Of a stretch of DNA of 19,982 nucleotides, positions 15,167 to 19,982 are shown piece by piece. Made by a program: the position numbers and the translations under genes. The stretch spans positions 1 to 19,982 of the forward strand of contig JAGHCS010000222.1 of assembly GCA_021160355.1 (NCBI GenBank), written 5' to 3'. This stretch comes from Candidatus Cloacimonadota bacterium. GTDB taxonomy: Bacteria; Cloacimonadota; Cloacimonadia; JGIOTU-2. Under the pieces are notes generated by a model, which did not search any database, was not told the origin of the DNA, and saw only the letters and a list, made by a program, of their open reading frames with translations. The first letter of the stretch is position 1, and the number at the start of each line of letters is the position of its first letter.

Positions 15167-16045
15167 TTATATCAAACCCTTTTTTTTCAGGAAAGGTTCG
15201 GGATTTACATAGTGTAGTTTCGTCCAATCTTTATTCCACTTAATTCCGAAGGCAAGAGCCATAAGTTCAGTGAAATAGAATACCGGCATAGTCGAAAATT
15301 CTAAAAATTCTTCAGATGTTTCCTTTTGCCTTTGATCAAGATTGAATGCACATAAAGGGCAGCTTGTAATAAGGGCTTCACAGCCAGCTTCTCGGGCAGA
15401 ATTAATGATCTCATACGTTCTTTTTATTGTCACATCTTTTTCGATAATGGTTTGATATGCTCCGCAGCATTCCAACCGGTAGGGAAATACGATACCGTCT
15501 CCACCAAGTGTATCTACCAGCTCTTCCATTATAGATGGATCTTCAAAATCATCGATTGCAAGTTCTTTGGGGCGTAGGAGAAGGCAACCGTAGTAAGCGC
15601 CTATCTTCAGATCTTTCAAGGGTTTTGTGACTTTCTTTTGAATTTCATCAAAAGTGATTCTGTCCTTAAGTATGCTAAGAAGATGCACGACATCAGTAGT
15701 TCCCTTGAATGTGGACTCTTCTTTGTACATAAAGTCATTAACTTTTCGCAAATTTTCTTCGTCATTAAGAATAAATTCTTTAGCTCTTTTCAGTGTGTTA
15801 TAACACATGCTGCAAAGTGCTACAAGTTCATCATATCCCTGATTTTCAGCACGAAGCAGATTTCTGATCGAAGAAAGCTGGAGCATTAGATCATCTGTCG
15901 TCATAGAAAACACAGTACCACAGCAGATCCAGTTTGCCATCTCTTCGAGAGGTTGTCCGAGAATTTCCATGATCTGCATAGCGGAATCTTCGAAATTCTT
16001 TGCATTTGTCTTCAGGGTGCAGCCTGGGAAATATCCTGATTTCAT
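15167..16045 (-). CDS. hdrB: Heterodisulfide reductase subunit B-like protein (HdrB)
   Basis: A 292-residue protein with two CCG domains, each able to bind a non-cubane [4Fe-4S] cluster at which HdrB reduces disulfides in methanogens. Domain 1 has Cys9, Cys41-Cys42 (WICCGT), Cys78 and Cys81 (CSMC). Domain 2 has Cys153, Cys193-Cys194 (LECCGA), Cys229 and Cys232 (CPLC). Both sets are complete and the spacing matches the family. AAGGA is seven bases before the ATG. It should pair with HdrC, from which it is now separated by the S23 insertion. A bacterium of this kind is not expected to use CoM/CoB, so the true substrate is unknown. It could act as an electron relay, reduce another thiol/disulfide, or supply the CCG domains that the TfrB-like subunit lacks. 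Confidence 0.93.
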   Translation of the reverse strand: MKSGYFPGCTLKTNAKNFEDSAMQIMEILGQPLEEMANWICCGTVFSMTTDDLMLQLSSIRNLLRAENQGYDELVALCSMCYNTLKRAKEFILNDEENLRKVNDFMYKEESTFKGTTDVVHLLSILKDRITFDEIQKKVTKPLKDLKIGAYYGCLLLRPKELAIDDFEDPSIMEELVDTLGGDGIVFPYRLECCGAYQTIIEKDVTIKRTYEIINSAREAGCEALITSCPLCAFNLDQRQKETSEEFLEFSTMPVFYFTELMALAFGIKWNKDWTKLHYVNPEPFLKKKGLI

Positions 16046-16075
16046 ACTATATTCCTTTTAAATTATATATTAATT

Positions 16076-16107
16076 GAAGTCAGAAGACAGGAGTCAGGAG
16101 TCAGGAG
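16076..16107 (+). repeat. Heptad array at the left end of the S23 cassette
   Basis: Tandem 7-base units GAAGTCA, GAAGACA, GGAGTCA, GGAGTCA and a partial GGAG. The S23 stop codon (16094-16096) lies inside the array. The matching array on the other side (16482-16509) is in inverted orientation. Confidence 0.75.
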
Positions 16108-16513
16108 ATTCGTTTTTTGATAATGAGGTTTGAACTGATTTGATGTAAGATGAGAGCAATTTGCTAACTTCTATGAGCAGATCAGACATTTCGCTATCGT
16201 CTCCATATCCAAGATCTTTTGATAAAATTAAATAATATCTACATTCTTCAAGTGATTCTTGAGCTATATTAAAGAACCTGACTTTATCTTTTCTTCCTTT
16301 CTTAAAGCCCACTGCAATATTGGCAGGTATAGATATTGCAGCTCGTCTAAATTGAGAAGTTAATCCAGAGGTTTCTATTTGCGGGAAATTGGCAGTATAT
16401 TTATATAGCGACAAGACGAATTGGTGTGCTTTTTGCCAAACAATTAATTCTTGAAAGCTTCTTGCCGGCTTGCCATCATTCTGACTTCTGTATTCTGTAT
16501 TCTGTCTTCTCAT
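16094..16513 (-). CDS. Four-helix-bundle protein (S23 / 23S rRNA intervening-sequence family), 139 aa
   Basis: A helical protein of the family first seen in 23S rRNA intervening sequences and related to the Avd accessory protein of diversity-generating retroelements; its molecular role is poorly known. Residues ~19-115 match the core: FQELIVWQKAHQFVLSLY, FPQIETSGLTSQFRRAAIS, IPANIAVGFKKG, then ESLEECRYYLILSKDLGY. The first dozen residues (MRRQNTEYRSQN) are simply the translated heptad array, and the stop is also inside an array, so both ends of the frame are repeat DNA. ATG at 16513 follows the hdrC stop by four bases, and its ribosome site AGGAT lies in the hdrC C-terminus. It has no evident link to electron transfer and interrupts hdrC-hdrB. 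Confidence 0.88.
   Translation of the reverse strand: MRRQNTEYRSQNDGKPARSFQELIVWQKAHQFVLSLYKYTANFPQIETSGLTSQFRRAAISIPANIAVGFKKGRKDKVRFFNIAQESLEECRYYLILSKDLGYGDDSEMSDLLIEVSKLLSSYIKSVQTSLSKNESPDS
16482..16509 (-). repeat. Heptad array at the right end of the S23 cassette
   Basis: On the plus strand the units read TGACTTC, TGTATTC, TGTATTC, TGTCTTC; on the minus strand GAAGACA, GAATACA, GAATACA, GAAGTCA. They match the consensus of the left array in inverted orientation and encode the N-terminus of the S23 protein. Confidence 0.75.
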
Positions 16514-16517
16514 AAAT

Positions 16518-16925
16518 TTATCCTGTTAACTTACGAAATGCACTGACCAATGCAATTTGCGGAAGATCTTTGAGTTCTTTTGATTTAAGATCATCCGGAT
16601 TAAGCGTTCCACCACGCTGTCGAAGATTGATAGTGCGAAGTGCTTCCATAACTTTTGCTACCTCGATACCTTTTGGACAGCGTGTTGAGCACTGCAGGCA
16701 TGTCGAACAGATCCAGATAGTCTTTGAATTAAGTATTTCATCCACACAACCGAATTGAACAAGACGCATGACCTGGTTGGGTGGGAAGTCCATATAGTCT
16801 GTAACCGGGCAGCCGGATGAGCAAATACCACATTGATAACAATCAAATACATTTTGTCCGGAGATATCTTCGATTTTATCAACGAGTGAATTTTTTATGT
16901 TTTCGCGAGTGATCTTTAAAGTCAT
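16518..16925 (-). CDS. hdrC: Heterodisulfide reductase subunit C-like protein (HdrC)
   Basis: A 135-residue protein with two complete [4Fe-4S] motifs, CYQCGICSSGCP (Cys29, 32, 35, 39) and CSTCLQCSTRCP (Cys73, 76, 79, 83), in the short soluble HdrC form without membrane helices. In Hdr complexes HdrC carries electrons between HdrA and HdrB. The ATG at 16925 overlaps the korC stop by one base (TAATG), with GAGGA just upstream, so kor and hdr translation are coupled. Its stop region supplies the ribosome site of the inserted S23 gene. Confidence 0.93.
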   Translation of the reverse strand: MTLKITRENIKNSLVDKIEDISGQNVFDCYQCGICSSGCPVTDYMDFPPNQVMRLVQFGCVDEILNSKTIWICSTCLQCSTRCPKGIEVAKVMEALRTINLRQRGGTLNPDDLKSKELKDLPQIALVSAFRKLTG

Positions 16926-17464
16926 TACTGTTCCTCATTATAATCATAACCTGCCTGAAATGCTTTCATATTCAGGTCAGTGAATTTGCTGGGTACAGAA
17001 TCAGCGATTGCTCCCTTCATTGCATCGGGGGAAACGATCTTTGCCTGTTTTGTGGCAAATCCCAGCATGACAATGTTTGCAACGATCTTTTTGCCAAGTT
17101 CCTCAGCGAAACGAGTTGCCGGGATTCCTTTTGCGATAAAATCTTTATGTGATCGTAAATTTTCCACCAGATCAGTGTCGTATAAGAGGATACCACCTTT
17201 TTTCAGAATTGGTAGAAAAGTATCGTATCCTTCCTGAGACATTGCAAGGAGAACGTCGGCAGTATTAACAAGTGGATATTCAACATTTTTGGATGAAATT
17301 ACAACCTGCGAGCTACAAGCACCGCCACGAGCTTCTGGACCGTATGCCTGGGTCATGGATGAGTGTTGCTGATCATATATTGAAGCTGCTTTTCCAACGA
17401 TGAAGGCAGAGAGGATAATGCCTTGTCCGCCAAATCCTGATATTTTAACTCTGAGTTCACTCAT
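16925..17464 (-). CDS. korC: 2-oxoacid:ferredoxin oxidoreductase gamma subunit (KorC)
   Basis: A 179-residue gamma domain of the pyruvate/2-oxoglutarate:ferredoxin oxidoreductase family. SGFGGQGIILSAFIVGKAA (~9-27) and YGPEARGGACSSQVVIS (~41-57) are the family signatures. The start is ATG 17464, with AGGAG six bases upstream; an ATG at 17488 overlaps the korB end and lacks a ribosome site. It lies 16 bases after korB and overlaps hdrC by one base. Confidence 0.93.
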   Translation of the reverse strand: MSELRVKISGFGGQGIILSAFIVGKAASIYDQQHSSMTQAYGPEARGGACSSQVVISSKNVEYPLVNTADVLLAMSQEGYDTFLPILKKGGILLYDTDLVENLRSHKDFIAKGIPATRFAEELGKKIVANIVMLGFATKQAKIVSPDAMKGAIADSVPSKFTDLNMKAFQAGYDYNEEQ

Positions 17465-17480
17465 GTATTGCTCCTGATCA

Positions 17481-18416
17481 TTAAACATCTATACTAGAAG
17501 TGTATTTTCGATCTTTTTTGTGAGTAATTTTTCTGGAATTGCTTTGCATCTCTTCCCAGTTTGAAAACTTTTCTAATCGGTTTTTAATACCGCCCTGGAC
17601 ATTTTCCCAGAAAGTGGGTCTGTCCTCATTTACAAATTCACCACACACGATCTCGTTATCCATACTAAGAGGTATTTGTGTAGGATCAGCATCATGATCA
17701 ATAATAGCGCGGGTCTGGAATTCTTTGAGTAGGTCCAGCCCTGTCCCGCCCATATTTTTTCGCGCAAAAACCGTAGCGCAAGGCGAAACGATCTCGATGA
17801 AACAGAATCCCTTTTTGTTCGCAGCAGTTGCAATAGAGTTTGTCAATCGACGTGCATGTGCGGTAGTCCAACGAGCCACGTAACTCGCACCAGATGCTGC
17901 TGCAAGCCCAACCAGGTTGAAGGGCATCTCATAGTTGCCATAGGGAGCAGTAGAACTATATGCCCCAAGAGGAGTGGTAGGAGCATTTTGTCCACCGGTC
18001 ATGCCGTATATAAAGTTATTTACGCAGATAACATTTATATCAACATTTCTTCTGGCTGCGTGGATGAGGTGGTTTCCTCCGATTGCAAAAAGGTCACCAT
18101 CGCCCGAAAACACAAATACTGTGAGATCGCGATTTGCAAGTTTAAGCCCTGTTGCAAAAGGTATTGCTCTTCCGTGCGTTGTATGATAGGAATCAAGCCG
18201 AAGATAACCTGCCACACGTCCGGTACAGCCGATGCCGGAAACTATGGCAGTTTTATCATAGGATACACCTGCTTTTTTCAATCCCTCGACAAAGGTTGTT
18301 ACTGCCGAGCCAAGCCCGCATCCGGAGCACCAGATATGAGGCATTCTGTCCATCCTCAGGAGATCTTCCATTGGATGGGATTTTTCTTGTATGATTTGAG
18401 CTGTATTATTTGCCAT
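17481..18416 (-). CDS. korB: 2-oxoacid:ferredoxin oxidoreductase beta subunit, thiamine-pyrophosphate binding (KorB)
   Basis: A 311-residue TPP-binding subunit. WCSGCGLG (29-36) is the N-terminal signature; GDGD (105-108) and CVNNFIYGMTGGQNAPTTP (131-149) form the TPP/Mg site in the form typical of 2-oxoglutarate-type enzymes. ATG 18416 is preferred: it lies within the last codons of korA (11-base overlap, GAGGT upstream), and residues before it do not resemble the family. The C-terminus adds a basic tail (SRKITHKKDRK). With KorA, C and D it would interconvert 2-oxoglutarate plus CoA with succinyl-CoA, CO2 and reduced ferredoxin in the cytoplasm. Related substrates (branched-chain or other 2-oxoacids) remain possible. 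Confidence 0.92.
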   Translation of the reverse strand: MANNTAQIIQEKSHPMEDLLRMDRMPHIWCSGCGLGSAVTTFVEGLKKAGVSYDKTAIVSGIGCTGRVAGYLRLDSYHTTHGRAIPFATGLKLANRDLTVFVFSGDGDLFAIGGNHLIHAARRNVDINVICVNNFIYGMTGGQNAPTTPLGAYSSTAPYGNYEMPFNLVGLAAASGASYVARWTTAHARRLTNSIATAANKKGFCFIEIVSPCATVFARKNMGGTGLDLLKEFQTRAIIDHDADPTQIPLSMDNEIVCGEFVNEDRPTFWENVQGGIKNRLEKFSNWEEMQSNSRKITHKKDRKYTSSIDV

Positions 18417-19563
18417 GTACGACCTCTTCGATTGCGTGTAGCACATCTTCAAACTTATGTATGCCACCACCGGGATGCGGAACGAGTTTGACAAGTGAAT
18501 TATTGTGTGCACAACGCTCCACTTCAAGTGATATTTGACCGAGATTCATTTCAGGAACAACAAAACCTGCAACTTTTTCAGAAAGTTTGCGAATTTTTTC
18601 ATCCGGGAAAGGCCATACTGTTTTCAAACGCAGATATCCGACTTTAATTCCCTTTTTCTTTGCCATAGTTATCGCCGGGAGAATTGTTCGAGATGTAATT
18701 CCATAGGAAATTACTATCACATCTGCTCTCTCGATATCATATTCTTCAGTCAGAGAAATATCATTTATATTATTTTTGATCTTGTTGACTAAACGAGGTA
18801 CGAGTTCTTCCTGGCATTCAACGGTCATGTCCGGATAACCACGTCTATCATGGGTGAGTCCTGTGGTATGATAACGATATCCATCACCGGCTTTTGCGAA
18901 ATCGGGAATAAGACTTTCATCGTAATCGTAAGCAAGATAATCTTTGGGAGTTTTGTTCGTATATTTTCTGTTAATAATCTCAAGTTCTTCCACTTTTGGA
19001 ATAACAACTTTCTCAGTCATGTGTCCCACGAGGGCGTCTGCCATAAGGAAAACAGGTAATCTGTATTTCTCAGAAAAGTTGAAAGCAGTAATTGTCAGAT
19101 CGAAGAACTCCTGGGGGGAATTCGGTACAAGAGAAATACTTCCGTAGTCACCATGCGAACCCCAGCGTGCCTGCATCATATCGGATTGTCCCCAGGTCGT
19201 TGGAAGTCCTGTAGAAGGCGAACCTCTTTGAACATTCACCACAACGCAAGGGGCTTCCATCATCATGCCAAGACCGATATTCTCGTTCATAAGCGAGATG
19301 CCCGGTCCGGAGGTTGCGGTCATGGATTTCATACCAGCCCAAGAAGCGCCGAGTATCCCTGCCATGGATGCGATCTCGTCTTCATATTGTATAAATACGC
19401 CGCGAAGAAGCGGAAGTCTCATAGCCATACGTTCTGCAATTTCTGATGCGGGAGTAATGGGATAACCGCCAAAGAAACGGCAACCGGCTGCAAGTGCGCC
19501 TTCTGCACAGGCAATATCACCTTGCATGAAAAATTCACCATGTAATCGGGATTTTTGAAACAC
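18406..19563 (-). CDS. korA: 2-oxoacid:ferredoxin oxidoreductase alpha subunit (KorA)
   Basis: A 385-residue alpha subunit. FFGGYPITPASEIAE (~30-44), TATSGPGISLMNENIGLG (~82-99) and VQRGSPSTGLPTTWGQ (~111-126) are the pyrimidine-domain signatures. The C-terminal part (~280-385) is the transketolase C/PFOR II-like domain (VISYGITSRT, LRLKTVWPFP, VPEMNLGQ). GTG 19563 is taken as start because it overlaps the korD stop by one base and has GGAGG just before it, though rather close. An ATG at 19527 (MQGDIACAEG) would also keep the core but starts late for the family. Its end overlaps korB by 11 bases. The alpha/beta split with separate gamma and delta is the four-subunit Kor form. Confidence 0.93.
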   Translation of the reverse strand: MFQKSRLHGEFFMQGDIACAEGALAAGCRFFGGYPITPASEIAERMAMRLPLLRGVFIQYEDEIASMAGILGASWAGMKSMTATSGPGISLMNENIGLGMMMEAPCVVVNVQRGSPSTGLPTTWGQSDMMQARWGSHGDYGSISLVPNSPQEFFDLTITAFNFSEKYRLPVFLMADALVGHMTEKVVIPKVEELEIINRKYTNKTPKDYLAYDYDESLIPDFAKAGDGYRYHTTGLTHDRRGYPDMTVECQEELVPRLVNKIKNNINDISLTEEYDIERADVIVISYGITSRTILPAITMAKKKGIKVGYLRLKTVWPFPDEKIRKLSEKVAGFVVPEMNLGQISLEVERCAHNNSLVKLVPHPGGGIHKFEDVLHAIEEVVHGK

Positions 19564-19823
19564 TACTCCTCCTTCTCAGTTACAAATATTGCAAAATCAG
19601 GACAGATCATTTCACATAAGCCACAAAAAGTACATCTGTCCGGTTTTGCGACAACGGGAGGATGATATCCCTTTTTGTTAAATTCCTTGGAGAGTTCAAG
19701 TACATCTCTGGGGCAGTACTCGATACAGAAGGAGCATCCTTTGCATCTATCTGGGATGATATGGATCTCTCCTCTTATAGTTTTGGGTTTTTCTTTCCCA
19801 AAGGGCTTTTCCCAATATCTCAT
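19563..19823 (-). CDS. korD: 2-oxoacid:ferredoxin oxidoreductase delta (ferredoxin) subunit (KorD)
   Basis: An 86-residue two-cluster ferredoxin-type subunit with CKGCSFCIEYCP (Cys27, 30, 33, 37) and CTFCGLCEMICP (Cys64, 67, 70, 74), the usual form of Kor delta. AAGGAG stands six bases before the ATG. It is the first gene of the minus-strand train visible here. Its leader (19824-19897) contains an AT-rich heptad array. It hands electrons from the KorABC thiamine centre to ferredoxin. Confidence 0.92.
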   Translation of the reverse strand: MRYWEKPFGKEKPKTIRGEIHIIPDRCKGCSFCIEYCPRDVLELSKEFNKKGYHPPVVAKPDRCTFCGLCEMICPDFAIFVTEKEE

Positions 19824-19848
19824 TAAAAACTCCTTGGAGCTGATATTC

Positions 19849-19897
19849 GAAATTTGAAATTTGAAACTTGAAACTGGAAACTCGAAATTTGAAATTC
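19849..19897. repeat. Heptad tandem array (7 x 7 bases) in the korD leader
   Basis: Seven consecutive units of GAAAYTB on the plus strand: GAAATTT, GAAATTT, GAAACTT, GAAACTG, GAAACTC, GAAATTT, GAAATTC. The 7-base period is the same as in the arrays around the S23 gene, but the unit differs. It begins 26 bases upstream of the korD ATG and ends before an AT-rich stretch to the window edge (19898-19982), where the operon promoter may lie, although I cannot pick out convincing -35/-10 boxes. Confidence 0.8.
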
Positions 19898-19982
19898 GGT
19901 ATTTAAAGATTGATTAATAATAAATTTATGATTGAAATTATTCATTATTTTGTACTCTTAATAAACGCATTTAGCTTTGGAC

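Larger units (their letters stand above)
16076..16513 (-). mobile_element. Candidate S23 cassette bounded by inverted heptad arrays
   Basis: An S23-type four-helix-bundle gene with heptad arrays at both ends in inverted orientation sits between hdrC and hdrB, two genes that are normally adjacent. Elsewhere in this region the kor-hdr genes are spaced by minus 11 to plus 18 bases, whereas this gap is 472 bases. The arrangement looks like an inserted unit, but no transposase is present and no target duplication is clear. Confidence 0.45.

Noticed and set aside
15167..16045. HdrB as a true CoM-CoB heterodisulfide reductase
   Set aside because: Cluster motifs are intact, but nothing in the window suggests CoM or CoB metabolism and the T9SS genes indicate a bacterium; the substrate is left open.
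16076..16107. CRISPR array reading of the heptad repeats
   Set aside because: Units are contiguous 7-mers without spacers and there are no cas genes.
17856..18491. Plus-strand 211-codon open frame over korB
   Set aside because: It is the complementary shadow of korB, whose TPP and Cys motifs are clear; no ribosome site or family match.

Overview
The window looks like a chromosomal stretch from an anaerobic, fermentative or syntrophic bacterium of the FCB group, most likely Candidatus Cloacimonadota. This rests on type IX secretion (T9SS) C-terminal sorting domains at the left end, moderately AT-rich DNA, Shine-Dalgarno sites of the AGGAG type, and a bacterial tRNA-Ala. The taxonomic call is inference and no search was run.

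Left region (1-4550). On the plus strand lie an orphan 43-codon T9SS sorting-domain fragment (87-218), a large secreted mosaic protein (244-2976: C25-like peptidase domain, PKD, beta-helix, T9SS tail) and an unrecognised exported protein (3132-3965). Then come a small minus-strand GIY-YIG nuclease gene bracketed by short repeats, a 12-bp perfect hairpin, and tRNA-Ala(GGC), whose encoded CCA end runs directly into that hairpin.

Main region (4577-19823). A single minus-strand gene train encodes cytoplasmic electron-transfer proteins. In transcription order these are korD-korA-korB-korC (2-oxoacid, probably 2-oxoglutarate, ferredoxin oxidoreductase), hdrC, an inserted four-helix-bundle (S23-type) gene flanked by heptad repeats, hdrB, an hdrA-mvhD fusion, a second hdrA, mvhD, an iron-sulfur and a flavoprotein subunit of a fumarate reductase/succinate dehydrogenase-like module (TfrB/TfrA-like), mvhG, mvhA (group 3c-type [NiFe]-hydrogenase) and the hydrogenase maturation protease. 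No membrane anchor, cytochrome b or heme subunit is encoded between these genes.

How the genes may work together (inference). HdrA is the flavin bifurcation site of the methanogen Mvh-Hdr complex. Here the same core is encoded with a soluble fumarate/succinate flavoprotein and a ferredoxin-dependent 2-oxoacid oxidoreductase. The simplest model is a flavin-based bifurcating or confurcating complex linking H2, ferredoxin and the fumarate/succinate couple. Ferredoxin would be exchanged with Kor. Succinate is one step from succinyl-CoA, which is what Kor makes or consumes. The direction cannot be read from sequence: H2-driven fumarate reduction with ferredoxin reduction, or succinate oxidation pulled by reduced ferredoxin during syntrophic H2 production.

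Most unusual details. The MvhD domain fused to the first HdrA has lost all five positions aligned with the conserved cysteines of the separate MvhD encoded two genes later (now Ser, Gly, Ser, Ser, Ser). Two short mobile-looking cassettes (S23 with heptad arrays; GIY-YIG beside tRNA-Ala) are present, and a second heptad array sits in the leader of korD.
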